Shown one piece after another: positions 1-11,597 of a DNA stretch of 34,372 bases (position 1 is its first letter; the number at the start of each line of letters is the position of its first letter). Both the position numbers and the translations under genes were made by a program. Under the pieces are notes generated by a model, which saw nothing but the letters and a program-made list of their open reading frames with translations, did no database searches and was not told the DNA's origin. The stretch is from NCBI GenBank assembly GCA_001630475.1, contig KV419478.1, forward strand, positions 1-34,372, read 5' to 3'. This DNA comes from Sistotremastrum niveocremeum HHB9708 (Eukaryota > Basidiomycota > Agaricomycetes > Sistotremastrales > Sistotremastraceae).

Positions 1-323
1 GTAGAGTGGAACAGGGGAGAGGCGAGGGTTTGCGAACAAATATAATGTATTAGACTACACTAGACAATATAATATTTACAAGTATGAGTGGCACGGTTGC
101 CTATCCAACTGGCCCGTACTGAAGTCGAAATGAAACAAGGCGGCGTTTGTCCCGTCGGCCGATGCCGCCGGCATGACCAGCCGCTGAAAATACATTGTCC
201 CTTGTCCCGGCAGCTGTCCGCCGCTCAGCCGGAGTGTCCCAAGGCTGTCCGTGTCCAAACCCGCCGCCGGCGTTGTCAAAATGGTACAGTATCAGATTGA
301 CGGACTGGAGTAATGCTGGAAAG

Positions 324-408
324 TCGGATTGGCGAAATGCTGGATGTTGAGAATATCGGATTGGCGAAATGCTGGATGTTGAGAATATCGGATTGGCGAA
401 ATGCTGGA
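324..408. repeat. 32-bp tandem repeat, about 2.6 copies
   Basis: Two identical 32-bp units lie at 324-355 and 356-387, each starting TCGGATTGGCGAAATGCTGG, followed by a partial third copy from 388 that decays after about 20 bp into a further TTGGCGAAAT. A more diverged, longer copy of the adjacent sequence recurs about 227 bp downstream (406-466 resembles 633-690). The block therefore seems to have grown by nested duplication. Confidence 0.85.
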
Positions 409-3121
409 TTGGCGAAATCAGGGAAACTGAGACTGGATGAGATGCTCTGGTGCTCGAAATGCTGTCGTACCGTGAAATCGTGCTGCGATGCTCAAATATT
501 GCCTTACATGAGGCCTCGTCGTGGAGCCGTCGCGGCTGCAATTGGTTGTCGAGATGTGTCAGATACGCTGTATACCGCAATGTCGAAATGCTGGGATCCG
601 GGATGACCAGAATGGCGGATTGGCGAATTACGAGATTGGCGAAATACGGGAATCTGAGATTGGGATGAGATGCTGTGTGCTCGAATTCCTGTCTCACCGG
701 AATCCCAGGATTCCGCGGTTCCGAGGATCCGGCAATCCGGTAATCCCGGTGCCCCGGAATGCCTGGCTTCCGGCTACATGCTTTTCGCAAAGCGAGAATG
801 TCGACGCTTTTCGCGGCCTGCGTTTCATAGTGCAAAAGTTGTGATTTTTTGGGTAGCCCTTCGCGATCTTTTCGCTTTGAGACAGCGATGCAAGACCAGA
901 TCTGATTTTCATTGCTCTGCGGAGCAAAAATCCATTCTGTTCTTGGGGAGTAAAGCATGCAAGTCTGGCGGATACTTTCAATGCATCTCTTGGCTACATT
1001 TCTCAGAACCTGCGTTGCAAAACGCTTGATTAAACAGTGAGTACGCAGAAGCATCTTGCAAAAATTTTGCAACGCTTTTCGGCGCAACCTCGGATCCGCT
1101 TCTCATGCCTTGCTCAATGTAACCGGCATGCAAGTACAGTAGTAATTTGCACACCTTTGGCACCAGGTCTGCATTGAAAACGGTCTAGATAGTCACATCC
1201 TACATACAGCGCATCACATCGCAAACTGCGATCCAATGTTCAAACCAATCGCGCTGAAATCTCCCTGAAATCACATGTTCAGGATTCACACTTTTCTCAC
1301 ACTGTTCTCGCTGCAAAAAGCGTATCCTGCATGCTGTGAGTTGCTCCTCCTGTTCGTTCGCTTGTTCAACCGATATCTCCGCCCTCGCTTATCGCCCTCT
1401 CCTATTATCCTCCCTTCGCCCTCGGAATAAGAACGATAGGAGCGAGCGACTGTATTACCTCTGGGAAGGAGAATGAGGCGAATGCCGAGTGCCCGTCACC
1501 TTGCCGTCTCGCCTCGTTCTTACCCCACATTGCCCTTTCATGTGCCTCGATTCTTTCACGTAAAATTCGCGAAATGATACAACGTGACGTTGCGATGTCA
1601 CCTCTTCATCCCACTTCGAAATTACATCGACTATTTACATGTACTAGTAATTGTAACTAGGATACGAGGTGAAGTTTCTAATTGGTTGCACGAATTGAGA
1701 TGATACATACACGTATACCCACCCGGAAGAATAAAGAACGGTGAAGTGGGAATTTATTGATGCGTCGATGCGTCGATAAACAAGCTTCTGTTTTAGCCGA
1801 GCGCTCGAACCTGATCTACGGCTTCTTTCGCCCTAGCGCTAGCGCCTCTTCTTGATTAAGCTTGATTTGGAGGATTTTGGGTCCGTGAACTGCGGATTGA
1901 GTTCCTGGATTTGGTTTGGTTCTTGTTTAACTTGTTTATGCTATTCGAGGGAAGGGAGACAGGTGTTTTGTGCGATTGGAGGGGTGAGTTGATGAGATAG
2001 AGAAATTTGATTTTGGGTTTGTTTGTGATGGGTGGTGGAGTTGAGGATCGAGATTTGGAAGTATCAGATGACGGAGTTGAGAGATGTAGATGATAGGAAT
2101 TTGTGATGTCAAGCCAAGCCACCGATGAGACGTCAGTCGAGGCTCGGTGGGACTCGAAGTCAAGAGAGACGAGATACAAGTCGTGGTTAGTTGACGATAC
2201 TTGAGCATGTAAGCTTCGTTCGAGGTGTGAGTGGTTGTACATGTGTAGACGACTGGATGAACATCGAGGACGGAAAGGAAAGATTGCGAGAGAAGGCAGG
2301 GATAGACAGGGTAGAGAATTGAGGACGCGGAGCGAAGGTGATGGATGTTGAAGCTCAAGCTCCGCGTGGAGCGGATCAAGATTGTTCGCGATGCGGCTGA
2401 GATAAGATGAGACGAATGATGACTGCTAGTCTAGGATGGGAGCGATTCTGGATCCTTTGAATTTTGGTAAGTTGAGAACGAGAGAACGAGAGGAGATTTA
2501 TTTGCTGGATCAACGGCGCGGCTTTGATGACTTGAGGACGATTCGAGATTTCGAAGGGGTTGGAATTGACAGTTAGGCGATAGCGAAGTGAGGCTGAGAT
2601 CGAAGTAGTTCTTCTACGAGCGAAGGAGAAGTCTTATGACAACGATATGATGCTATCTGAGTCCTTGAGCGTTCATCTCAGCTCAACTGAGGAGAAAGTA
2701 TGACACTCACAGTGGGACCAACGTTATCCGCCCAAGCTTTAACGACATGGTCCTTTATCAACGTTCAACGTCGACGTCTCGGAAAATCATGCGCCGCAAA
2801 AGAAATCAGGAGGAAAAACACGAACGAAGGAATCGCCGAGAAAATTCGCTCAGTTGAATTCGCGGCTGCCGAAGCAAGAGAAGAGGTCCGGACTCGCCGG
2901 ACTCGGAGGAAAAGGGTGGACTGTGATTGGACGGCCGAGGAACTGCGGAGAGAAGCATCCGTACGCGGTGTTCGGCAATCGTGGATGAGCGGGATCTAGG
3001 GCTGGACTGGGCTCTGGGTTAGGGTTTTTAAGAGGTAATGGGGTGGACGTAAGCTTGACATCGTTTGAGAGGAGTTGAGGAGGATGGAGAGAGGTTGAAG
3101 AATTTGAGAGATTAATATTGG

Positions 3122-3153
3122 TTGGATGATTGGATGATTGGATGATTGGATGA
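3122..3153. repeat. 8-bp microsatellite (TGGATGAT)x4
   Basis: Four successive copies of TGGATGAT are visible, the last ending in C instead of T. A short GGAA run follows about 40 bp downstream. This is ordinary slippage-prone sequence in intergenic DNA. Confidence 0.8.
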
Positions 3154-3731
3154 CCGGTTGGGTGTGTTCGAGCGCGGAAGGACCGAGAAAGGAAGGAAGG
3201 AAGGACAAGCGTGAGCGGTGCCGTCATGCCGGGAACTCTATTTCCGCAGTTCAGGATCACAAAATGTCTATCAAGCGCCTTGGCGAGCTTGGCGCTAACC
3301 TAGCTAACCCACATTCACTGCACACAAAGACTCTCTGCTGGAGCTAGGTCAGCTTAGAATCGAGAGGTTAGTGAAGAGAGGGAGGATCGGAAAGTGCGGA
3401 ATTCGATCTGGAGATCGAGATTTTGTTGCCAAGCCGTGTGGAAGCGCTCGGCGGCCCTGCGTCGCGGTGTGACATCTGTCACGCATTTTCTTTTACGTGA
3501 CATCGAACCAGAAAAAAGAACTGGGGTAACGACGCCCTTCGCGCTTTTTGCTCGCTCACGTTCATCGACTCATTCATCGCGAACTTGCTCTTTGTCGTTT
3601 GGGCGTTTACTTGGAAACGTGACTTGCACGTCTCTTTGTTAATTTTCTTACGAGCGTCACGCACTTTACGCTACGACTCGAGCTCAGCTCACGAGACCTC
3701 TTTCTGGCACGCGACTAGCACTAGTACTGCG

Positions 3732-5582
3732 ATGTCGCTTCCTTCACCACTCTCAAACATCCGCCTTAATCGACGAGTAATAACCGTCACCGTCCTCTCC
3801 ATATTCCTCCTCACCCTCCTCGCCTCATTCCACTCTTCCGTCCGCTCCCGCATCCCTCTCTCCTTCACCGACTCCTCCTCCTCATCCGATCCCAGTGATT
3901 TGATCGACGATCCTATTCTTGATGAGGACGATAAAGATTGGACGGGGGGCGTGTTGAGAACTACGCCGCCGAAATATGAGGCTTGGACGGAGGCGGAGAG
4001 GAATTTGCCTCAGCATAATCCTGATCTTCCATATCCTGAGGGGAGGACGGGACGCTACGTCAAATTCTCAAACCAGATCAAAGCTCTAGGATGGAATAAT
4101 GTTTTTAACGAAATGTACGTCCTCCTTTCTTTCTCCCTCCCTCTTTTCTTCGTCTTTCCTATTTGCGTTCGTTCGTTGCTTTTATCGTTGCTTTGTCTCT
4201 TTTGCGTCCTAAAACCTGATACTGATACTGATACGAATACAGTTTATTGTGTAATCACCTCGCCTGGCGTTCCGGCCGCGGCTACGTCTTCCAAGACTAC
4301 GTCTGGAAACCCGAATACTACCCCTGGCGCATCAAATCCTGGCCCTGGCCTCACACACCCCTCTCCGCTCTCATATCCGGTCCTATATCCGGAGGATCAT
4401 GGGATCAAAATGATACCACTCCTCGATCAATTTCGGAAGAGATGTTTGACAAATTTTGTCCGCCTGAAGATACCGAAAAAATCGACACGGATGTGGTTAA
4501 AGAAGGTATAAGAGGGGATATGACGGATGGGAGGGTTATTATGGAGAAGTGGGTTAAGACGCTTAAGGAGAGTCCGAAGAGGTGTGTGGATGTTAGACCG
4601 AGTTTGAGTGGGAAGGATGGGTATCCTCAAACCTTCGATCTCTGGTTCGTCTTTCCTCCTTTTGCTCCTCTCATGGAATGTTGAATCGGAAGGCAGGTTG
4701 ATTGGCTCTGAGAGACTCATCTCTCTCTGGCCCGAATTCTCCACCTCCCCCGTCTCTCGACGGATGTATTCCTCCCCCCTCGTCTCCGCCGGCGTAGCAT
4801 ACAACGAACACCTCCTCCAATCTCCCTCTCCCTCTCCAAATCCCTATTCACGGACAATCGCGATACATCTCAGAAGGGGCGATTATAAAGAAGCGTGTCT
4901 TGGACTCGCGAATTGGAATTCTACTTTTTATGGGTGGAATTTGCTGCCTGAGCTTCCGGATAAATTCATCAATCCTGAAGGCTACGAATGGGGGCACAAC
5001 ACACCCGAGAACGTCAAGTTCTATCTCTCACGTTGCTTGCCTAGCACCGAATATCTCGTCGAGAAAATCAAAACTAGTATCAAAGAATGGGAAGAGAATG
5101 CTTCTGGTGCATTGGGTGATACGTTAGCTGATCGAAGGGGACGGATAGACAGGATGTACGTCATGACGAATGACGCGTCCGAGTCTTCTATGCGCGAGTT
5201 CCGGGAGGCTGTACTTGCGAGGACGGGAGTGAAGAGCGTGTTTACGACGGGAGATGTGAGGTTTGAGAATGATGAGCAGGTTGGGGTGGGGATGGTTATT
5301 GATATGGATATTGGACGGAGGGCGGAGGTGTTTATTGGGAATGGGGTGAGTTCTTCCCTTTTTTTTTTGTCCGACCTTTAGGGAGGACTTTGTCCTTTGG
5401 GAGGATTCCTTTCCTTTGGGGGGATTTGTCCGACCCTTTGGGGAGGAGTTGTCTGACCTGGGGAGGTTTTGGTTTTGGAAGAGTGCTGATTTGGTTTTTG
5501 ACAGTGGAGCAGTTTGACGAGTAATGTTGTGCATCGGAGGTTGGTTGATGGGAAGGAGTGGATGGCGAATCGGTTCTGGTGA
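3732..5582 (+). CDS. Type II membrane O-fucosyltransferase-like protein (GDP-fucose protein O-fucosyltransferase superfamily)
   Basis: Four exons by my reading: 3732-4114, 4243-4644, 4697-5345 and 5505-5582, giving about 503 residues. The ATG at 3732 starts a short basic cytosolic tail (NIRLNRRV) and one membrane segment at about residues 16-32 (VITVTVLSIFLLTLL), so the catalytic part should face the Golgi/ER lumen. A Ser/Asp-rich stem follows. The lumenal domain has features I associate with a basidiomycete fucosyltransferase-like family: HLAWRSGRGYVFQDYVWKPE after the first intron, and HLRRGDYKEACLGL near residue 318, the HxRRGD motif that contacts GDP-fucose in related enzymes. MVIDMDIGRRAEVFIGNG and WSSLTSNVVHRRLVDG close the protein. 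The splices at 4645 and 5346 restore TFDLW-L and GNG-WSS without gaps. Family level is fairly secure; acceptor substrate is unknown. The last intron (159 nt) is long and carries an imperfect minisatellite. Confidence 0.85.
5365..5480. repeat. Imperfect minisatellite inside an intron
   Basis: Within the last intron of the fucosyltransferase-like gene, units like CCTTTGGGGAGGA-TTTGTCC recur about five times with a period of roughly 20-23 bp and many changes. This accounts for the intron being about three times the usual length in this window. Confidence 0.6.
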
Positions 5583-6459
5583 TCGCCTCTTCCAATCCCT
5601 TCGACCCGTCGACCTCTCGACGATCCGGTGGAAGGCTCTTGAACTTTCCGGCTTTCAGTTATGGATGCTTCGACTTCCTTCGGCCTTGGATTATCGGCAA
5701 TCTTTGGAGGGCGGGATGGCATACGATGCTCTCTCTCGCTTTTAGGATAACGGTGATCGTAATGATTGACTCGGGATATTGGTCCCTTTCTCTCCCGGCG
5801 TTCTCGGTGCTGCTTCGTCTTCGATCACGGACGATTCTTCCTCAAAATAGAAAGACGATCTTCTTCGCTTTCGTCTGTCTTCCCTCAGTTGTTCGATTCT
5901 TCACCCGTCCTTGGTTTATTCGTCGTTTCTGTTTGTTATGAAAATTATTGTAGATGGTGATGATGTTGCGTTGCGATACCTGTAATTCTTTTTAATCGTT
6001 TATAATTCTTTTCGATAGATTGGTTGATGTTGGGTAGATTAGAGTAGATTTCGTAGCGTAGGTCTTGTTCGTTCGTATACATAAATGTTGTCTCAGTGAT
6101 TATAATCTCGAGACGTTCTCTCGAAGTCGGGATTCTCCGGTCCGACTTTCAGCGAACCTTCACGAGCTCAGGCTCTCACGCTTCGTCATTTTCAAGCTGC
6201 AGGGGTTTCAATGAATAGGAATTGCTCTCATGTGATCTTTCTCTCGTGCTCTTTCCCTGAATGAATTATTCGACCTGTCCGATGCCTCGAGGCTCGGGAT
6301 CACATTCAGGAGCTCAGGATATCGATCTGGATAACACTGGCGTCTCCTCACTTCTCAAATCTGCCTTTGAATCTTGAGTCTCTGCTTTTCGGACGAACTA
6401 GATCTTGATTGTGAACCTCTTTATACTGTGATTCCGATTGGCAAGACATTTTGAAGACC
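5583..6459. other. Intergenic region between fucosyltransferase-like and oxidoreductase genes
   Basis: Contains the 3' untranslated region of the upstream gene and the promoter of the downstream one, both transcribed rightwards. Short open frames continue past the stop at 5582, but they lack family resemblance and splice support. No RNA gene or repeat is evident. Confidence 0.6.
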
Positions 6460-7999
6460 ATGAGCTCAAAAGTGCATGCGCAATCGACGAAGGTGTTACG
6501 AGTAGGACTTATAGGTGCAGGCAGCGTTGCACAGACAGTACACGTACGTCCTCTCCCGATCGACATCTATCATACTTACACTGATTCATCTCATTTCTCT
6601 AATCTAACCCATCGATTCTGCCTCATGATCGACAGCTCCCCACACTCCTCCTCGTGCCTCATCTATTCAAAGTCGTCGCGATATGCGATATAAGCCCCGG
6701 AGCTCTGAAACAGTGTCTTGAGAAGTTCCATATCCCGCTAGATAAAGGATATACTACTTCGTAAGCGTCTCTCCAACCGGTTCGGATTTGACGAGATTTG
6801 CTGACGGATGATGCAGGGAAGATCTTGTGAAGGATCCGGATGTTGATGTTGTTTTCGTTGCGCATAGTGATGAATATCATGTCAGTCTTTCTCCACCTGC
6901 CTAGTGTTTCTTCGATTCTTGATGAGATTTTATTGATATTGATGGGTGGCACAGGCGCAAGCAGCGATTGAGGCGATGAACGCCGGTAAACAGGTCTTTA
7001 TCGAAAAGCCGATGGCATGGTCTCGATCTCAAATCGACTCTATCATCGAAACTAGGAGTAGAACCGGGGTATGTTCAGCCTTCACTTCGATCGTTCTGAG
7101 TTGCTAAAGTCGTTGTAGGTCCTCGCGTTCGTGGGGTATATGAGGCGCTATGCACCTGCTTTCGAACAGGCTGTTGAGATTGTTAAGAAGATGAAGAATA
7201 TCTCGTATGTCCGCGTTCGAGATATCGTAGGAGAGGTATACTCTTCTCAAGTTCCTTCTACTTGAATGCGCTGATCTTACGTAGAATTCGCTCTTCATCG
7301 ATCAATCGGGAACTTATCCCGTAGCATTCGACGACATCCCTCCATCCGTGCGGAACGAAACGACCCATCTCCGCAAAACCCTCTTCTCCGAAGTCCTCGG
7401 CTCTCACTTAACCACCGCAGATCCATCACTCAACCTCCCCTTCTTATTCACCCTCCTCGCCTCGCTCGGCTCACACGATCTCTCCGCTATGCGTGAAATT
7501 CTTGGTGGATCTCCGAAGAGAGTTATAGGCGCTGCACAATCGGAGAATGAGAATGGAAAGTTTGTGAATGCGTTGTTTGAGTATGAGAGAGGAGGGGGGA
7601 AGTATTTGGTTTCGTATGAGACGGGGATTGATAGGGTTGCGTTGTTTGATGCGCATATTGAGGTTTATGGAGATGGGATGAGAGTGCGTGTTGATTGGGA
7701 TACTCCGTTTATCAAGGTCTGCTTCTCTGCTTCTCTTTTATGACAAAATATCGACATATACTGATTATCAGTAGGGTCTTCCGACGACGTTGACGATTCA
7801 GAAGACGGATTCGAAGACTGGAGAATATTCTGAGCAGGTGATAAGACCTACGTATGAGGATAATTATACGTTGGAGTATAAGAGGCTGTATGCTGCTATT
7901 GTTGATGGGGAGAAGGTGAAGACGACGGTTGAGGATGCTGGGGAGGATTTGGGCATTTTTAAGACGGTTATCGATGCTGTTGTTGCTGCTCAAGGGTGA
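6460..7999 (+). CDS. Gfo/Idh/MocA-family NAD(P)-dependent oxidoreductase
   Basis: Seven exons: 6460-6543, 6636-6760, 6817-6880, 6955-7068, 7119-7235, 7285-7716 and 7775-7999, giving 386 residues. The N-terminal Rossmann fold has VGLIGAGSVAQ (about residues 14-24) for dinucleotide binding, and after the second intron DPDVDVVFVAHSDEYH. Exon 4 supplies AGKQVFIEKPMAW, the EKP motif typical of this family, whose Lys is usually catalytic. The C-terminal half is the sheet-type substrate and oligomer domain (SLFIDQSGTYPVAFDDIPPS and later THLRKTLFSEVLGSHL). The start ATG at 6460 is followed directly by the Rossmann strand, so the protein is cytosolic. At the last intron the reading frame demands the acceptor TAG at 7772-7774, because the CAG just before it would create a stop. 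Substrate is unknown; members act on inositols, sugars or related polyols. It is convergent with the next gene, with 123 bp between stops. Confidence 0.9.
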
Positions 8000-8122
8000 G
8001 ATAGTTGGGAGAACGTTCGCGAGACTGGGACTGTGGGTTTGAGTGGGGGTTAATTTTGTGAAGTAGTAATCAAAGTATATACAGGGATAACAAAGATGAA
8101 GATGGAAAGAGAGTTGCAGTGA

Positions 8123-9130
8123 TCAATGGACTGTGTACCGTCTGCCCTTCCGTTTTCGCCTTGAACAATATTTACATTTACATTCCTCCTTGGCATTCTC
8201 GCCACCATTCATAATCCAAAACGCATGCTCATAAAATTCCTCCGGACTCCTAAAACACTTCACTTTCCTCGATCCATAGAGATAACAATCCCTCCGCGGA
8301 CGATGTCGATCGCCTGTGCGATGCTCGTAGAGCCGATAGTGGTCGGGCCAGGATTTCATATGGTATGCGACGAGATCGGCATTGGGGAGGTGGAGGAAGG
8401 ATTTGGCGATGTGGTGGCCTACTTTGTGGAGCCAGTGGAGGGATGTTTTGTGTGTTAGCGGAAGGAGGGTTACGTAGTTAATTGGATCGTTGGATGAATT
8501 TGGATTCGTTGTGGGTGGTGGAGGGGAAGTCGGATAAATGGGGGTGGTTGATGCGTTAGTGATTCCGTCCGATGTTCCATCAGGAAACGATATCTCAAGA
8601 CCTTGCAAGTACTTTGAATTATCTGACTGCTCTTCTCGAGGAGAAGGAGGCTCAGGTCCGAATAGTGAATCGTCATCAGCTTCTGAGGCTGAATCACCGG
8701 AATCGGGTGGAGGTGTAGCCCCTCCTTCAACCGCTGGCTGTTCAGCTGAGGGAATTGGAGGGACCGAGACGGCTGTCGGCTTTCGGTGAACGACGATATG
8801 ACGATGACGCGTCAGGATGAGGCCACCTGGCCGACCTTGTCCATGGTTTGTCTGATGCGAGTGGGGTCGTTCGGAGACTGCTAGTGCAGATCGTCGATTC
8901 CAGTTCTTTGGATCATAGAGTGATTCGACGTCCTGCTGTGGTATTGTCCTCTGAATTATTGGAGCTTTCGGAGGATCACCAGGTGTTGGATCAACGAGCC
9001 CAGGCTGACTGGATCCATCGAAATTTGAGTTTGATATCGAAATCGATGGATTCATCTTCCTGGGCCCTAAGTCCTGATCGCTTTTCCGGGAAGACGACGG
9101 AACAGCAGGAAGGCTACTTTCGACGTTCAT
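8123..9130 (-). CDS. Clr2-like transcription-silencing domain protein (short form)
   Basis: A single uninterrupted frame of 335 residues. Residues 1 to about 205 are Ser/Pro/Asp-rich and probably disordered (for example SASEADDDSLFGPEPPSPRE). From about 215 a folded domain begins: THKTSLHWLHKVGHHIAKSF, WPDHYRLYEHRTGDRHRPRR, DCYLYGSRKVKCFRSPEEFY, EHAFWIMNGG and a terminal Cys cluster CKCKYCSRRKRKGRR. The LYG...FRSPxEFxxHxxW pattern and CxCxxC end match what I know of the N-terminal domain of fission-yeast Clr2, part of the SHREC heterochromatin complex. Many basidiomycete proteins keep only this domain, so the lack of the longer Clr2 C-terminus is not necessarily a truncation. No in-frame ATG precedes 9130 before a stop, but a further 5' exon cannot be excluded. 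A nuclear silencing role is inferred from the domain alone. Confidence 0.7.
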   Translation of the reverse strand: MNVESSLPAVPSSSRKSDQDLGPRKMNPSISISNSNFDGSSQPGLVDPTPGDPPKAPIIQRTIPQQDVESLYDPKNWNRRSALAVSERPHSHQTNHGQGRPGGLILTRHRHIVVHRKPTAVSVPPIPSAEQPAVEGGATPPPDSGDSASEADDDSLFGPEPPSPREEQSDNSKYLQGLEISFPDGTSDGITNASTTPIYPTSPPPPTTNPNSSNDPINYVTLLPLTHKTSLHWLHKVGHHIAKSFLHLPNADLVAYHMKSWPDHYRLYEHRTGDRHRPRRDCYLYGSRKVKCFRSPEEFYEHAFWIMNGGENAKEECKCKYCSRRKRKGRRYTVH

Positions 9131-11465
9131 CTGATGATGTCGCGAAAGTGAAGGACACGATCGTATTGGAGAAGAAACAATATTTCAACTCGTAATACAA
9201 TAGATTCGAATGATATTCGTATTCGGTCCGGATGTACGGAAGTTAGACTACGAACTGGAAACAAGATATGTAAGGAGTCTGAAGACTCGATAAGAGGAAA
9301 AGAATACTATTTATACGGGTGGGATGTGGGTAATAGCTGGTGAGGAGTGGGGGTTTGAATGAAGATTTGTGGTGGGGAACGAGGGCTTATATAGCGTATC
9401 GATCGATAACATGGTTTGAGTCATCGAGGGAATGAATGACACAGCCCTGCACAGCCCCCGCTTCCTAAAAGAGAGATGCCGTGACCATGCCGTCGGAGTA
9501 ACAGTTGATGCGGGGACTCGGAAGCAAATTGTTCCCAAATCGGGTGTCGGCAAACCCTAGCGCGAACCCATTGAGACTAGACTAAGTCGGGGTCGTTAGC
9601 GGTGCGTGGAGCTCGATAGGCTCGATAGCGACGGGCCGGCTCTGCCGAGGGTCTAACGTAGTAATAGCCGTTTATTTCGGTAGCTATTATGTAATAAAGA
9701 TAATCCAATTGCCATATTTGAGCGCGGCGTATCAAAAAACCCTGAAATGGGGCTCGGATGCTTAGCTCAGCGTGTCAGCCGGCAAATCCCGCTCCCGGCC
9801 TCACATTTCGCAGCGAGTGCCTCTCAACAAAGCCTGCCGCGTCCGGCGCTGTTCATAAATATCTAGATTATTGTCGTTACCTCGAGTAAGAATTTATGAA
9901 ATTTTGAACTTAAAATAAGCCTTTTTTCGGTGCCAAGAAGTGTGAAAGCGAAGACAAACTGGCTTGTGAGCCAATGAATATTGTAGATTACATTTGAATG
10001 TTTGGTCAGGCGTTTGAGAGCTTAGTCTATCGATTTGAATATCTTTTGTAGTGTATATGTGACGTCTTGATGATCCAAGAGCGTTCAAACATGCCGGACG
10101 GAAGAAAACTCACAACAACAAAAGAAAATTGGTTGTTGATGATTTCTGCAGAGTGATGGTGCCTGGTGAGCTGTTAGGGCAATTTTGTGCTACATACCAG
10201 CGTTTAACTCTCCATACGCAAGACGGACAGCTCCTGTCAACGCAGTGGTGGAATATACTCTGCCGGCGAAGCCGGCCGCAAAAATGACACCTTTTCCATG
10301 AAACCCAGGCATTCTGTGTTCGTAAATATTTCTATGACATTTGTTTCGACTGTTCGTGATGTTCATCAGTGCATATTGATGCCCTGCAGCAGTGTAACCC
10401 GGCGAAGCTGGGCCCAAAAAAAAAAGACACATTTTGCGGAATTTCAAGCCAAAATGAACACCAGAGCTCATTCATAGCGCTGGAAATTTGACTTCTCAGC
10501 TCATATCAACGCCTAAATATCTTTTCCGGCTCAGGATTGAATATTTTAATGTGTTTTTGGTTTCAAAGAGAGCAATTTATTTCTGAATAGAGCTGAAGTT
10601 CAAAAAGATTTGACTGTGATGAGTCGCTAGATAAAATGGTTCCGAGCATGTGTAAGAAGAATCACTGTAATCGGTCAAGAAATGGCTGAGCTATTGAATT
10701 TACAATGTTGAGGCAATAATTTCGCGTGCTCGGATTAAACACGGTAAGTCCGCTATCGAGCTCGCTTGTTGTCAGCATCAAATAATATATATATTCAGTT
10801 ACTATATATGGACCGTGGGCTCTTCCCGCTTTCGGCGGCAGGGTCCTCCAAACACCGCTATCGAGCCCTAAGTCGTTGGAGAGAGATGGGGAAGTCCTGG
10901 GTACCCCTTTCGATGAATAGTGTGCTCTTCCAGCCTATCCGGCAATAGAATCGATATTTTTCTGTCTTTTCTGTCCTCTGTTCATCGCTTTTGTTTGGTA
11001 TTGTCATCAGCCTCGTGTCATTTTACGTGTTGCTTTATGTGTCTCGGCTGCAACTCTGCGCAGCTCTCTGCGCCTCATACTCGTGTCGAAGCCTATCCGT
11101 TCCTGGCATGACCCTCGTCCCAACAACCTACCGGTTCGATTGAACCTGTATACTCGCTCCTTAATTTGGGGGCCATTCTAGTACACTCATTGCTATTGAT
11201 TATTCATTGATGCCAACGTCAGTCAATTCGATAAGTATAATAATGAACATTACTTCGGTGTTTATGAAGCTTTATCGTCCTGCTTCATTAACGTTACAAT
11301 GCGACAGAAACTGATAGCAAGGTCCGACATTCAGGCTGTCGAGATAAGAGGATACAGACCAGAATGATGAGATGGCTGGTATGCCTCCCTTGGTTTCATC
11401 GCGGTAGATTTCGACACCTTCTGAGGGAGGAGTTTCCGAGGCGATGGGACAGGAGGGCCCACGAA
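9131..11465. other. Gene-free region with an AT-rich island (about 9.85-10.8 kb)
   Basis: No coding region supported. The part near 9131 should hold the promoter of the Clr2-like gene. From about 9850 to 10800 the sequence becomes visibly AT-rich with runs of T and A and an alternating TATATATA stretch near 10785, unlike the flanks. It includes two related GC-rich stem motifs (about 10263 and 10399) followed by CAAAAA and GACAC-TTTT. This may be a degraded insertion, but I found no terminal repeats or transposase-like frame. Confidence 0.5.
10263..10436. repeat. Direct repeat of a hairpin-plus-A-run motif
   Basis: About 35 bp beginning CCGGCGAAGC at 10263 recurs with changes at 10399. Both copies have CCGGCGAAG, then GG, then a CAAAAA run (longer in the second copy), then GACAC and TTTT. 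The first copy is a perfect short palindrome, GCCGGC-GAA-GCCGGC. The function is unknown; it may be part of a degraded mobile element. Confidence 0.6.
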
Positions 11466-11597
11466 TCAACGAAGAGGTGTAGAGGTGTCCGTCAATAGAC
11501 TGTTTGATTGCGATCCAGCCAGGATGGCCGATAGGAAATCGAGAACATCGTCATGATCGGAATCTGAGGCTGGTGAGGAGGATGAAGATTCATCGTA

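Larger units (their letters stand above)
1..3731. other. Gene-free left end with short repeats and a purine-rich strand
   Basis: No coding region could be supported here. Open frames on both strands are short, often begin at non-ATG codons, and encode low-complexity or Ser/Thr/Pro-rich sequence. A minus-strand frame at 76-279 reads like a possible last exon (no family recognised). It is continuous with a repeat-containing frame, so it is not called. Roughly 1850-3250 is purine-rich on the plus strand, which makes the minus strand look open without real coding signal. Tandem repeats (about 324-408), an 8-bp microsatellite (about 3122-3153) and a GGAA run (about 3190-3205) are listed separately where useful. 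The segment just before 3732 should contain the promoter of the fucosyltransferase-like gene, but I see no clear TATA box. Confidence 0.5.

Noticed and set aside
101-1087. 328-codon minus-strand open frame
   Set aside because: It runs through the tandem repeats, translates as low-complexity Ser/Ile/Arg sequence, and matches no family or splice pattern.
1856-2379. Overlapping minus-strand frames rich in Ser, Thr, Pro and Asn
   Set aside because: Explained by the pyrimidine-rich strand. Two frames are open at once and there are no domain motifs.
8470-9195. Plus- and minus-strand frames of 80-115 codons
   Set aside because: They overlap the Clr2-like gene in other frames and are shadows of its Ser/Pro/Asp-rich region.
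11131-11146. GGTTCGATTGAACC, resembling a tRNA B box
   Set aside because: It is a palindrome. No A box, acceptor stem or cloverleaf could be built, and no convincing tRNA was found elsewhere by eye.
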